Assembly: GCA_002482885.1 (NCBI GenBank)
Contig: DLGW01000016.1
Span: 73,111 to 137,110, forward strand
Direction: 5' to 3'
Length of the DNA: 64,000 nt
From: Flavobacteriaceae bacterium UBA7684
GTDB lineage: Bacteria; Bacteroidota; Bacteroidia; Flavobacteriales; Flavobacteriaceae
The notes under the pieces were generated by a model that was not told the origin of the DNA, did no database searches, and worked only from the letters and a program-made list of their open reading frames with translations. Each line of letters starts with the position of its first letter. The stretch's first letter is position 1. A program made the position numbers and the translations under genes. This document shows, one piece after another, positions 41,322 through 50,624 of the stretch.

Positions 41322-42611
41322 ATGAAATACTTCCCTATAAACCCCAATTTATTCATCAAAAACCGTAAAAAGTTTTCCGACTTATTGCTCAATAATGCTT
41401 TAGCGGTGTTTAACTCTAACGATATTTACCCCATAAGTGCAGACAGCACTATGCCGTTTAAACAACATACCGATATTTTTTATTTAAGCGGAATTGATCA
41501 AGAAGAAAGTGTTTTATTGATTCACAAAGATGCTCAAGGGAAAATTTCAGAAGTGCTTTTTGTAAAAGAAACTAATGAACACATTGCGGTTTGGGAAGGA
41601 CACAAGCTTACACAAGCCGAAGCGCAAAAAATCTCGGGCATTAACCAAGTGTATTGGTTATCTGAATTTGACGCTCAATTAAAACAATATGTTTCAGAAA
41701 GTAAAAACCTATACATCAACACCAACGAACATGCCCGAAACAGCGCTTTAACCGAAACCCGAGAAGATCGTTTCATTAAAAAGATACAATCAGAATATCC
41801 AAATCATATCTATCAAAAAAGCAATCCCTTATTACACCAAATACGAGCCGTAAAAGAACCTGAAGAAATTGAACTGATTCAACACGCTTGTAACCTTACC
41901 GAAAAAGGATTTCGTCGTGTTTTGTCTTTTATAAAACCCGATGTGTGGGAATACGAAATCGAAGCAGAATTCATTCATGAATTTATTAAAAATCGCTCTA
42001 AAGGATTTGCCTATACGCCAATAATTGCTTCGGGTAAAAACGCGAATATTTTACATTATATAGAAAACGACCAACAATGCAAAGCTGGAGATTTACTATT
42101 ACTAGATGTAGCGGCAGAATATGCCAACTACAGTAGCGACATGACCCGAACAATTCCCGTTTCTGGGCGATTCACCCCACGACAAAAAGAAGTTTACCAA
42201 TCCGTATTGCGCATCAAAAACGAAGCTACCCGCATGCTAAAACCCGGCTTGTTGTTTAAAGACTACAACACTAATATTGGCGAACTCATGACTGGCGAAC
42301 TCATTCAACTGGGTTTATTGGACAAACACGATCTACAGAACCAAACACCTGAAAAACCAGCCTATAAAAAATATTATATGCACAGCACTTCGCACTTTTT
42401 AGGTTTAGACACCCATGATTATGGTGACAACACAAAACCTATGCAAGCGGGAATGGTACTCACCGTGGAACCCGGCATATACATTCCTGAAGAAAGTATT
42501 GGTATTCGTTTAGAAGACAACGTGGTAATTCAAGAAAAGGGTTTGCCTATTAATTTGATGAAAAATATTCCAATTGAAATTGAGGAAATTGAGGATTTGA
42601 TGAATAGGTAA
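41322..42611 (+). CDS. pepP: Xaa-Pro aminopeptidase (M24B)
   Basis: The 429-aa protein has a creatinase/prolidase N-domain (about 1-170) and a pita-bread catalytic domain with metal ligands in LDVAAEYANYSSDMTRTIP, STSHFLGLDTHD, VEPGIYI and RLEDNVVI. It releases N-terminal residues ahead of proline in the cytoplasm. Its last codons (LMNR) and stop lie within an ATGAATGG-type repeat. Confidence 0.95.
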   Translation: MKYFPINPNLFIKNRKKFSDLLLNNALAVFNSNDIYPISADSTMPFKQHTDIFYLSGIDQEESVLLIHKDAQGKISEVLFVKETNEHIAVWEGHKLTQAEAQKISGINQVYWLSEFDAQLKQYVSESKNLYINTNEHARNSALTETREDRFIKKIQSEYPNHIYQKSNPLLHQIRAVKEPEEIELIQHACNLTEKGFRRVLSFIKPDVWEYEIEAEFIHEFIKNRSKGFAYTPIIASGKNANILHYIENDQQCKAGDLLLLDVAAEYANYSSDMTRTIPVSGRFTPRQKEVYQSVLRIKNEATRMLKPGLLFKDYNTNIGELMTGELIQLGLLDKHDLQNQTPEKPAYKKYYMHSTSHFLGLDTHDYGDNTKPMQAGMVLTVEPGIYIPEESIGIRLEDNVVIQEKGLPINLMKNIPIEIEEIEDLMNR

Positions 42612-42665
42612 TGGTGAATTATGAATGGTAAATGATGAATGTTTTTGGCTCATTGCTGACAGCTC
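42599..42665. repeat. AATTATGAATGGTGAA and GCTGACAGC repeat segment
   Basis: TGATGAATAGGTAATGGTGAATTATGAATGG-like overlapping repeats begin inside the end of pepP and continue to 42641. They are followed by GGCTCATTGCTGACAGCTC, which is related to 47131-47155. Confidence 0.7.
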
Positions 42666-42743
42666 AAAACTATTTAAACAAACATTAACACCTGTTACAA
42701 TTTCAAAGCTTAAAAATCAAATACTTTTATAAAAAACAAACAC

Positions 42744-43328
42744 ATGAAACGTTTATTATACATTTTAGGATTATCGGGCTTATTTGCCTGTGGTAATAAA
42801 AACACAACTGCTATGGCACAAATGACACCCGAACACTTACAAAACAGAAAAAGCATTCACCAATTTAAAGTGGAAGATCTGAACGGAAACACGTTTGACT
42901 TTGCCAGTTTAAAAGGAAAAAAAATCATAGTGGTAAATACAGCTTCCAAATGTGGATTGACGCCCCAATATGAAGCTTTAGAAAAATTGTATAAAAAATA
43001 CGGAGAAAGCAAAAACTTGGTAATTGTAGGATTTCCTGCCAATGACTTTTTATGGCAAGAACCGGGCACGAACGAAGAAATCGCTACTTTTTGCCAACGC
43101 AATTATGGGGTAACTTTCCCGATGATGGCTAAAATTTCGGTAAAAGGTAAAGACCAACATCCTATCTACAAGTTTTTAACTCAAAAAGCGTTGAACGGAT
43201 TTATGGATTCCGAAGTATCCTGGAATTTCCAGAAATACCTGATTAACGAACAAGGGCAAATCGATAAAGTAATTAGCCCAAAAACTGCTCCTGATGATGC
43301 AGAAGTGATTCAGTGGATTGAGAAATAG
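42744..43328 (+). CDS. Glutathione-peroxidase-like lipoprotein
   Basis: A lipoprotein signal (lipobox GLFAC, Cys16) leads a thioredoxin-fold peroxidase with the catalytic Cys70 in NTASKCGLT, GFPANDFLWQEPG and SWNFQKYLI. Cysteine replaces selenocysteine, as in most bacterial members. It probably reduces hydroperoxides in the periplasm, with an unknown electron donor. The 194-aa length is normal for a secreted form. Confidence 0.93.
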   Translation: MKRLLYILGLSGLFACGNKNTTAMAQMTPEHLQNRKSIHQFKVEDLNGNTFDFASLKGKKIIVVNTASKCGLTPQYEALEKLYKKYGESKNLVIVGFPANDFLWQEPGTNEEIATFCQRNYGVTFPMMAKISVKGKDQHPIYKFLTQKALNGFMDSEVSWNFQKYLINEQGQIDKVISPKTAPDDAEVIQWIEK

Positions 43329-43338
43329 TTGTTGATTT

Positions 43339-43385
43339 GTTTAATCGTGGAATCGTTTAACCGATTAAACATTTAACGATTAAAC
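43339..43385. repeat. GTTTAATCG/CGATTAAAC inverted repeat element
   Basis: GTTTAATCG (43339-43347) is followed by CGATTAAAC copies at 43362-43370 and 43377-43385. It occupies nearly all of the 57-bp gap between two convergent stop codons. Confidence 0.85.
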
Positions 43386-43526
43386 TTATTTATAAGGTAT
43401 AATCTCCGGAAATTGTTGTGATAAATAATACAAGACGAAGAAGACAACTATAAATAATGTAAACAACATCCAATTGGTACGTTGTTGGGAATTCATGTCG
43501 GGGTTGGTTTGAGTGTTGGTATTCAT
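43386..43526 (-). CDS. Small membrane protein (46 aa)
   Basis: An ATG at 43526 opens a 46-aa frame. It has a polar, Asn/Gln/Thr-rich head (MNTNTQTNPDMNSQQRTN), one membrane segment (WMLFTLFIVVFFVLYYL) and a short tail (SQQFPEIIPYK). It is supported by an exact TAACTTTG -7 element at 43559-43552, 25 nt upstream, and by its stop lying against the repeat element that fills the gap to gpx. Function is unknown. Confidence 0.6.
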   Translation of the reverse strand: MNTNTQTNPDMNSQQRTNWMLFTLFIVVFFVLYYLSQQFPEIIPYK

Positions 43527-43551
43527 GATTGATAGTTTTTTGTTGTATATA

Positions 43552-43559
43552 CAAAGTTA
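43552..43559 (-). promoter_or_regulatory. Candidate -7 element (TAACTTTG) for the 46-aa gene
   Basis: An exact TAnnTTTG match on the minus strand, 25 nt before the small ORF's ATG. No -33 TTG at normal spacing. Confidence 0.5.
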
Positions 43560-43620
43560 ACTATTGAAAAAAACTAGCGAAAGTTTGATTTTCAAGATAT
43601 TAACAACTTAATCAACCGAA

Positions 43621-45507
43621 TTATTTTTCTTTTTGGTAGATGTTATTCTCTTTATTGCCGTCGGCCATTTGCATGCTAGGGTCTATGATAAACGCTAGTA
43701 TTTCTTTTTTAGGCTTGGGTAGCGTGAATTCATAGGTAGGATAAGCCCACGCCCAATCGGGCAACACAGTTCTTTTGAGTTGTTTGTAAGGATTGTCTTT
43801 GGTGTAGTGCATCATGCGTAAAGGCACGAGGTAAGTTTCTTGGGTTCCGTCAGCATAAACAACAAATAAATCTAAAGGCATTGCCATGTTGCCAATGCAT
43901 TCCAAAGTAATTCTAGTTTGGGTGCCTTCGTCTTTAATTTCTTTAATACTGTAATCTATAGTGTTGGTGGTTTGTGTCCAATCGGTTAAATACCAATCTA
44001 AATGCGCTCCCGACACTTTTTCGGCTACCCGTTTAAAATCGTTAGGAGTTGGATGGGTAAATTGGTGTTCTTTATAATATTTTTTTAGGGTTTCGAACAA
44101 TTTTTCTTCGCCAATTAAATAGGCCAATTGACTTAAAAATATAGTGCCTTTGCTATACGCCGCAATACTATACGCCATGTTAGACTGGTAACGATCAGCA
44201 TGGGTGGTTAAGGGTTCTTCTTTACCAGATTGAGTTAAATAAAAATAGTTTTTATAGGCGCTTTGAAAAGTAGAGGGTTGTTCTTTTTTCATCACTTCGT
44301 CCATGGCTAATTCGGATATGTAAGAAGTGAATCCTTCGTCCATCCAAGCGTGTTTGGCTTCGTTGGTGGCTAAGACGTGTTGGAACCAAGAATGAGCCAA
44401 TTCGTGCGCGGTTACCCCTACTAAACTTCCAAAAGTGCGTTCGCCTGTAATTAGAGTACACATAGCGTATTCCATACCTCCGTCGCCTCCTTGTATTACC
44501 GAATATTGTTCGTATGGATATTTACCCAATACCCGATTGTAGTATTGCATCAATTCCTCGGTTTTAGGCTGTAGTTTTTGCCAGTTTTCTACAACATCGA
44601 GTTTGTTTTTATACAAGAAATGTAACGTAGGCCCATTGGGTACTTTTAAAACATCGTGTATATAATTGGGATCGGCAGCCCAAGCAAAATCGTGCACATT
44701 AGGTGCGTAAAAATGCCAAGTTAATTGTTTTTTGTTTTTAGGATGCACCACTTTAACTCCTGCATCTTGATAACCATAACCTATTTTGTTTTTATTTTTT
44801 AAATAACCTGTGCCACCTAAAATGTATTTTTTATCAATGGTAATTTTTACGTCATAATTACCAAAATCTCCGTAAAATTCACGCCCGATATATGGGTCGA
44901 TGTGCCATCCTTCAAAATCATAAACCGCCATTTTAGGATACCATTGCGTCATGGATAACGCCACGCCTTCGGCACTGTTTCTGCCGGAACGACGAACTTG
45001 TAAAGGTACTTGCCCTTCAAAATCTAAGGTTAATTTAGTGCTTTTACCAGGTAATAAAGGTTGAGCTAATTGAGCTTCTAATATGGTTCCTGTAATTTTA
45101 TATTTTAAATGAAAACAATCTTCGTCTTGGGTAAGATTTACTACAATAATATGCCCTGATTCTTCGGGTTTTAATTTTTTGATGCGACTTACTTTTTCGG
45201 TTTTATCGCCCACTTTAACCACATGAACCATGCGATCGTCTGGGTCAGAGATGTTTTGTAAGCGCGCATCCATTTCACTGCCTGGCTGAAAAGCATTGTT
45301 ATACAAATGATAATATACTTTTTTTAGGGTGTCTGGGGAATGATTGGTATAGGTTAATACTTGTTCTCCGTGGTATTCAAAGTTTTTCACATCCATAAAG
45401 ATGTCCATTTTATAATCTACCTGTTGTTGCCAATAGGTACGTTTAGGAGTGTTTTGAGCCCCTAAAACCAATGGAATCCAAAATAATAATGTGAAAAATT
45501 TTGTCAT
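43621..45507 (-). CDS. M1-family metallopeptidase
   Basis: The 628-aa exported protein (signal peptide to about residue 17) has GGMEYAMC in place of the GAMEN exopeptidase motif. The zinc motif is HELAH (368-372), with the third ligand Glu391 in WMDEGF. A C-terminal Ig-like part follows. It starts 2 nt after the S8 protease stop, so both are one operon. Confidence 0.93.
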   Translation of the reverse strand: MTKFFTLLFWIPLVLGAQNTPKRTYWQQQVDYKMDIFMDVKNFEYHGEQVLTYTNHSPDTLKKVYYHLYNNAFQPGSEMDARLQNISDPDDRMVHVVKVGDKTEKVSRIKKLKPEESGHIIVVNLTQDEDCFHLKYKITGTILEAQLAQPLLPGKSTKLTLDFEGQVPLQVRRSGRNSAEGVALSMTQWYPKMAVYDFEGWHIDPYIGREFYGDFGNYDVKITIDKKYILGGTGYLKNKNKIGYGYQDAGVKVVHPKNKKQLTWHFYAPNVHDFAWAADPNYIHDVLKVPNGPTLHFLYKNKLDVVENWQKLQPKTEELMQYYNRVLGKYPYEQYSVIQGGDGGMEYAMCTLITGERTFGSLVGVTAHELAHSWFQHVLATNEAKHAWMDEGFTSYISELAMDEVMKKEQPSTFQSAYKNYFYLTQSGKEEPLTTHADRYQSNMAYSIAAYSKGTIFLSQLAYLIGEEKLFETLKKYYKEHQFTHPTPNDFKRVAEKVSGAHLDWYLTDWTQTTNTIDYSIKEIKDEGTQTRITLECIGNMAMPLDLFVVYADGTQETYLVPLRMMHYTKDNPYKQLKRTVLPDWAWAYPTYEFTLPKPKKEILAFIIDPSMQMADGNKENNIYQKEK

Positions 45508-45509
45508 GA

Positions 45510-47093
45510 TTATTTTTTAGCCGCTACTTTTTTAGCCAACAGCAAAGCGTTGTAAGCATTAACCATTCTGCCTGATTTACAAGTTTCGGAAAACGGCATT
45601 TTTATACCCGATGCATCGCCACCAATAGAAACTTCTTTATTGATATTTAAACCAGAATCCATTAAAATGTGTTTTACTTCGGATGCAGTTAATTCAGGGT
45701 AATAAGAACGAATTAAAGCCGCAACTCCAGACACACTAGGTGCTGCCATAGAAGTTCCTGATAAAAATTCGTATTCGTTATTGGGTGTAGTCGCATAAAT
45801 TTTTACTCCGGGTGCAAAAACATCTACATGTACTTTACCATAGTTAGAAAATTCCGCTAAAAGCTCTGAACCGTAAACATAATTTAAAGCTCCTACGGTT
45901 AAAAAATTATCGGATATTTCTATACTGTTAGAATAATCGGCATCATTCGGATATACTGGAATTTCATCAATGTTATAAGTATCGTTTCCTGCGGCATTTA
46001 CAATTAAAACATCTTTAGAAGCGGCATATTTAATAGCCTCAAAAACCCATTCTTTTTTAGGGGAGAATTCTTTTCCAAAACTGGTGTTGATTACTTTGGC
46101 TCCGTTATCGGCAGCGTAACGAATGGCTAAGGCAATGTCTTTATCGTATTCGTCTCCGTCGGGCACGGCTCTTACGGCCATAATTTGAATATTAGAAGTA
46201 TTCGAATTATTATTTTTTCCGAATGATTTTACAATGATTCCTGCTACGTGGGTTCCGTGTTTGGCTTCTTCTTTGTCTGGCCCAATCACGTTGTTGTTTC
46301 CGTATTTGGTATCGGTTATATCGTTATGGTTATCGCCTAATAATTTTCGGCTATTTAATTCTAAGTTTAAGTGGTTATTTACTTGTGAATTTACGTGGTC
46401 TTCAAAATCTTTGATTTGTTTGTCGAATTCAGCTTTTGAACTTTTGCCTAAAATTCGAATCATGATTTCTTTATACTGACTCAATTTGCCATCCGTTGTT
46501 TTAATGGCTTTTACTTCGGCTAAGGTGTAATCTTCTTTTTTAAGATGATCGCTAATTCCTTTTTTTACAGCTGCAATAAAATCTAATTGTTTTTTATTTT
46601 CTATTACCTCGGCATATTTTTCCTCGTATTTTTCTTTTGCTTTTTTATAGATTTCAGAATCTTTATCGGCCTCGCGCAATACCCTTACGAATTCTAGGTT
46701 TTCGTGTACAATGTCTCCTAAAAAGTTCCATCCGTGAATGTCGTCTGCAAAATTATTTTTGTCGTCGTCTGTTTGGTTGTTTGGAATTTCATTTTGATTC
46801 ACCCAAATGTGTGAGCGTAAATCTTTGTGTTCTACATCAACACCTGAATCAATAACTCCTACAATTACTTTTGTTCCCTTTTTGCTTTTAATAATTTCAG
46901 CATAAGCTCTATCTACACTTAAACCAGGAACAGTATCTTTAACTAAATCCAAATGACTCCAGTTTTTAAGCTGTTCATCGGTTAGTTTTTTATTTTTTAT
47001 AGGTATGATTACTTTTTCGCCAGAAGCTACAATCATTTTAGGAGCGCAACCTATTAAAGCAATCGCTAAAGCAGTTGTTAAGATGTATTTCAT
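45510..47093 (-). CDS. Subtilisin-family (S8) serine protease lipoprotein
   Basis: A lipoprotein signal (lipobox ALIGC, Cys16) precedes a subtilisin domain with Asp82 (IDSGVD), His279 (HGTHVAG), Asn370 (AAGN) and Ser448 (GTSMAAP). A charged insertion of about 150 residues, rich in K and E and predicted coiled-coil, separates Asp and His, longer than in typical subtilisins. The first gene of an operon with the M1 peptidase, it may process outer-membrane or surface proteins. Confidence 0.93.
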   Translation of the reverse strand: MKYILTTALAIALIGCAPKMIVASGEKVIIPIKNKKLTDEQLKNWSHLDLVKDTVPGLSVDRAYAEIIKSKKGTKVIVGVIDSGVDVEHKDLRSHIWVNQNEIPNNQTDDDKNNFADDIHGWNFLGDIVHENLEFVRVLREADKDSEIYKKAKEKYEEKYAEVIENKKQLDFIAAVKKGISDHLKKEDYTLAEVKAIKTTDGKLSQYKEIMIRILGKSSKAEFDKQIKDFEDHVNSQVNNHLNLELNSRKLLGDNHNDITDTKYGNNNVIGPDKEEAKHGTHVAGIIVKSFGKNNNSNTSNIQIMAVRAVPDGDEYDKDIALAIRYAADNGAKVINTSFGKEFSPKKEWVFEAIKYAASKDVLIVNAAGNDTYNIDEIPVYPNDADYSNSIEISDNFLTVGALNYVYGSELLAEFSNYGKVHVDVFAPGVKIYATTPNNEYEFLSGTSMAAPSVSGVAALIRSYYPELTASEVKHILMDSGLNINKEVSIGGDASGIKMPFSETCKSGRMVNAYNALLLAKKVAAKK

Positions 47094-47104
47094 TTCTTGT
47101 TTTT

Positions 47105-47160
47105 TATTTATTTAATCGTGAATGCATCATTGGCTCACAGCTGATAGCTGACAGCCCTGT
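47105..47160. repeat. Short-repeat element (TTTAATCG, AGCTGATAGCTGACAGC)
   Basis: TTTAATCGTGAATG and overlapping AGCTGATAGCTGACAGC units fill the gap between the S8 protease start and the MBL gene stop. Related units are at 42645-42665. Confidence 0.65.
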
Positions 47161-47164
47161 GCTC

Positions 47165-48025
47165 TCATCCAAAAATTTCCTCAAAAGTAAAGATTTCTTT
47201 TAATCGTACGCCTTTTTCTGTTTTTTCTACCGTGATTATTTCATGATGAGCATCATGTTCCAAAAACAAGTAATAATTATTTTCGGCGGCTTCGTTTAAA
47301 AATTTTTCTTTTTCGTCTAAAGTCAACAAGGGTCGGGTATCGTAACCCATTACATATGGCAAAGGAATGTGCCCTACTGTGGGTAATAAATCGGCCATAT
47401 AAACCAAGGTTTTGTCTTGATAATTGATTTTAGGCAACATTTGTTTATCGGTATGACCATCCATAAAATAAATGCCAAAATCCAACTCCGAATGTGCGCT
47501 AAAATAAGAAGGCACATCGTTAATGAATTGCAATTGTCCGCTTTCTTGTATGGGTAAAATATTTTCTTTAAGGAAAGATGCTACTTCACGTTTATTGGGT
47601 TGTGTCGCCCATTGCCAATGATTGGCATTACTCCAATAGTTAGCATTTTTAAAAACGGGCTCAAAACCTGTGCGACTGTTGTTCCACTGAATGGCGCCGC
47701 CCACGTGGTCAAAGTGCAAATGGGTTAAAAACACATCGGTTACATCATTGGTAGTAAATCCGTGTTTAGCTAATGATTTCTCTAAAGTAAAATCGCCCCA
47801 ACGGTAATAAAATCCAAAGAATTTGTCGGATTGTTTATCGCCCATTCCAGTATCGATTAACGTCAGTTTTTTACCGTCTTCGATTAACAAACATCGCGCG
47901 CCAATATCTATCATATTATTGGCGTCAGCAGGATTGGTCTTTTGCCAAATAGACTTCGGAACCACACCAAACATTCCACCTCCGTCCAATTTAAAATGGC
48001 CACTTTCTATAGGATATAACTTCAC
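47165..48025 (-). CDS. MBL-fold metallo-hydrolase
   Basis: The 286-aa protein has the metallo-beta-lactamase motif THLHFDHVGG (residues 101-110), later histidines in FMDGHTDKQ and FLEHDAHHEI, and no signal peptide. The family covers lactonases, glyoxalase II-like and other hydrolases; the pattern with DTGMGDK near residue 58 resembles N-acyl homoserine lactonase-like members, but the substrate is unclear. Confidence 0.88.
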   Translation of the reverse strand: MKLYPIESGHFKLDGGGMFGVVPKSIWQKTNPADANNMIDIGARCLLIEDGKKLTLIDTGMGDKQSDKFFGFYYRWGDFTLEKSLAKHGFTTNDVTDVFLTHLHFDHVGGAIQWNNSRTGFEPVFKNANYWSNANHWQWATQPNKREVASFLKENILPIQESGQLQFINDVPSYFSAHSELDFGIYFMDGHTDKQMLPKINYQDKTLVYMADLLPTVGHIPLPYVMGYDTRPLLTLDEKEKFLNEAAENNYYLFLEHDAHHEIITVEKTEKGVRLKEIFTFEEIFG

Positions 48026-48057
48026 AGGAGTTGCTTTTTTAGTTGTGATGCAAAGTA

Positions 48058-48172
48058 ATAAATTATGAATTATGAATGGTGAATTTTTTAGTTATAAGCC
48101 AATAGGCATTAGGCAATAATTTTTGATTTAATGATGAATGGTGAGTTATGAGTTATTTTGATTGTTGAATCA
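48058..48172. repeat. AATTATGAATGGTGAATT repeat segment
   Basis: Overlapping AATTATGAAT/GATGAATGGTGA units at 48061-48085 and 48130-48155, with TAGGCATTAGGCAATA between them. Same type as 42599-42641. Confidence 0.65.
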
Positions 48173-48272
48173 TACCATAAAATTTACTTAGAATGAACAG
48201 TTGTTAATTTTTTTGCATTCCAAAAGAAATTATATATTTTGCTATTTATTAACAATTATAAAACAATAAACT

Positions 48273-49229
48273 ATGAAAAAACTACGTTTAGTTTTAGCTT
48301 TTTTAGCTGCGGGGGCAGTTATGAATTTTTCGTCTTGTTCTAAGGACGATGACAATACAACGAATACACCAACAACACCAACCGTTGCGACAAATGGCGC
48401 TTTAATTGACGGGGTAGCAGTAACCAAAGTTTCTGACCCTGTAATGTCTGACAAGATTGCTGTTTTGGAGACCACTGCGGGTAAATTTGAAATGGAATTT
48501 GCAAGTAAACCAACTGAAAGTGGTACATACACCGTAAAATCTGCATTTTCTGCCGCTAAAGGTTTAGCCAGTACTCCAAAAGAAGTGATATTTCAATACA
48601 CCAGTAAAGATAATATCCTTTATAAAGCTACTGATGGTACAGGAGGAACAGTTACCATAACTATTAAAGATGGAAAAATCACTATTGACGTAAGTACCTT
48701 AAACGTTTGCAATGGCACTACTTGTAAAAAAGTATCTGTTAAATATGATTTTTCTTACACTCCTCCTACAGTAGATCCTATAGACCCAATTGACCCTGTA
48801 GATCCAAACCCATCTGCCGAAGCTTATGGAACAGGTATTATTGATGGTGTAAAATCAACCGACACTAAATATAATAGCACTGGAACTTTTTTATCAGTTC
48901 AAAATCAGCACAATGCTAATTTGACTGTAGATGGCGGCTCTTTCTCGGTTAGATTTAAAGAAAGACCAACCAAATCGGGTACTTATAAAATTACTCTAGA
49001 CACTCCAAGCACTCCGCTTGCCGACAACGAAGCTGTATTTAGTTATGTTCCAACAGATATATTTGATTTTGCTAATTATTACACATCAGGTGTAAACTCA
49101 ACAGGATCGATAACCGTTAAGATATCGGGCAACAAACTTATTGTAGAAGCTGTAAATATTGTAGCTTTCAAAAATAGCGACAAATCTGTATCTAAAACTT
49201 TTTCTGCTTACATGAGTATAAATAATTAA
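48273..49229 (+). CDS. Lipoprotein with two homologous halves
   Basis: The 318-aa protein has a lipobox (NFSSC, Cys22) and a Thr/Pro linker. Two beta-rich halves follow, both starting I(I/L)DGV and containing FEMEFASKPTESGTYTV or FSVRFKERPTKSGTYKI. They are joined by an Asp-Pro-rich linker (VDPIDPIDPVDPNP). The duplication is internal to the gene. It has its own terminator and no recognised function. Confidence 0.8.
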   Translation: MKKLRLVLAFLAAGAVMNFSSCSKDDDNTTNTPTTPTVATNGALIDGVAVTKVSDPVMSDKIAVLETTAGKFEMEFASKPTESGTYTVKSAFSAAKGLASTPKEVIFQYTSKDNILYKATDGTGGTVTITIKDGKITIDVSTLNVCNGTTCKKVSVKYDFSYTPPTVDPIDPIDPVDPNPSAEAYGTGIIDGVKSTDTKYNSTGTFLSVQNQHNANLTVDGGSFSVRFKERPTKSGTYKITLDTPSTPLADNEAVFSYVPTDIFDFANYYTSGVNSTGSITVKISGNKLIVEAVNIVAFKNSDKSVSKTFSAYMSINN

Positions 49230-49250
49230 TAGCTTAAATTTTCTATAAAT

Positions 49251-49285
49251 AAAAAACCGCCTCCGTAAAAAGAGGCGGTTTTTTG
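49251..49285 (+). terminator. Terminator after the duplicated lipoprotein gene
   Basis: AAAACCGCCTC pairs with GAGGCGGTTTT around a GTAAAAA-type loop, followed by a T-rich run on the + strand. Confidence 0.9.
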
Positions 49286-49352
49286 TTTTTTACTTATAAT
49301 TCTTGCTAAAATTCAATCTTTTACTTTCTTTGTATCAATTGAAACGAATTTT

Positions 49353-49880
49353 ATGCACTTTATAGACATTTTAATCATCATCTGCATCAGTTACGGAATT
49401 ATTAAAGGCCTTTGGAAGGGGTTCTTTTTTGAAATGGCAGAATTTATTTCCTTGGGACTTGGAATTTTTATTGCCATACAATTTTCTAACCTAACCCATC
49501 ATATTATTGAATCTAAACTAGACGTTCATGGGAATCAATTAAGAATTATTGCCTTTATTATTACTTTTATTTTAGCAGTTGTTGGCATAAAATTTTCAGC
49601 CAAATTCTTCACTCAGGTAACCAAGTTTGCTGCTATGGGTATTTTTAATACTATTCTTGGAGGCGTTTTCGGAGGGTTAAAAATGCTTTTATTCTTAAGT
49701 ATAGTTTTGAATATCTTTACTAAGTTAAATCAAAAAGAAGGTTTGATGACTCATGAAAGCATAGCGAAATCTAAAACCTTTGTTCCTGTAACTGAAGTCG
49801 CAAAAAAGATTTACCCCATTTTAAACGAATGGTTCCCCGAAGTGATGGAACAAAAAGAATTGCTTAAAAAATCGATTTAA
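49353..49880 (+). CDS. CvpA-family membrane protein
   Basis: The 175-aa protein has four membrane segments and the CvpA pattern FIDILIIICISYGIIKGLWKG near the start and a FAAMGIFNTILGGVFGGLK segment. CvpA proteins are needed for colicin V production or membrane homeostasis elsewhere. Its end overlaps the batE end by 17 bp, tail to tail. Confidence 0.88.
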   Translation: MHFIDILIIICISYGIIKGLWKGFFFEMAEFISLGLGIFIAIQFSNLTHHIIESKLDVHGNQLRIIAFIITFILAVVGIKFSAKFFTQVTKFAAMGIFNTILGGVFGGLKMLLFLSIVLNIFTKLNQKEGLMTHESIAKSKTFVPVTEVAKKIYPILNEWFPEVMEQKELLKKSI

Positions 49881-50619
49881 CAGCTTTTATACTTTGGGTT
49901 AAAATCCATCCTTCGGAGCCGTTAGATAGTGCGATTTTACACCACTCACCCTGATTTTCTTTAATATTTACTTTAGCGCCTTCGTGCAACACAAAAGTAT
50001 CTTCTGCAGCTATTTTGGGTTCATTTTTCACTGGAGCGGTATTCGCAAAAACAATGGCTGGATTTTCAGATTCATCCACACTTTTGGCATATAACCCAAC
50101 GATGAACGACAAGACCAATAAAAAAGAAACCGCCATCATGCTGATAAAAGAAAATCTTTTATAACTAGCTTGTCTCGAAAAATAATAGCCCGCAAAAAAG
50201 ACCGATATCAATACCGATAAAAACACCGATAGGTAAGCCCAAGTATCATAATGAAATAAACCTGAAACACTTTTAGCCCAAGCCGAAATACCTACTTCAG
50301 AAACTGGTTTAATATCATCGATAGTCATGGCTTGTGCAAATTGCAAATTATTAAGCACTTCCTCATCAGTCGGATTCAACAACAAAGCTTTCTCATAATA
50401 ATAAATCGATGGGGCAATGTGATGTAATTTATAATGGGCATTCGCTAAATTGTAGTACAAAGCCACGGAGTGTTGTTTATATTCCAACACTTTTTCATAG
50501 GTTTCAATAGCTGCTGCATATTCTTCTTTTCTATACAACTCATTAGCCTTTTCCAATAAAGGATTTGCCCACGTTATCGCAGTACTGCATACTATCATTA
50601 AAAAATATATTGCTTTCAT
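49864..50619 (-). CDS. batE: BatE-like TPR/SH3 protein of the aerotolerance operon
   Basis: The 251-aa protein has a signal peptide, TPR repeats (about 20-100, ALYYNLANAHYKLHH), two membrane segments (about 125-185) and a C-terminal SH3 domain (EGAKVNIKENQGEW...GWILTQS). This layout and its place as the last gene of moxR-bat mark it as BatE. Its stop overlaps cvpA on the opposite strand. Confidence 0.85.
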   Translation of the reverse strand: MKAIYFLMIVCSTAITWANPLLEKANELYRKEEYAAAIETYEKVLEYKQHSVALYYNLANAHYKLHHIAPSIYYYEKALLLNPTDEEVLNNLQFAQAMTIDDIKPVSEVGISAWAKSVSGLFHYDTWAYLSVFLSVLISVFFAGYYFSRQASYKRFSFISMMAVSFLLVLSFIVGLYAKSVDESENPAIVFANTAPVKNEPKIAAEDTFVLHEGAKVNIKENQGEWCKIALSNGSEGWILTQSIKAVKSIF

Positions 50620-50624
50620 CTTTC

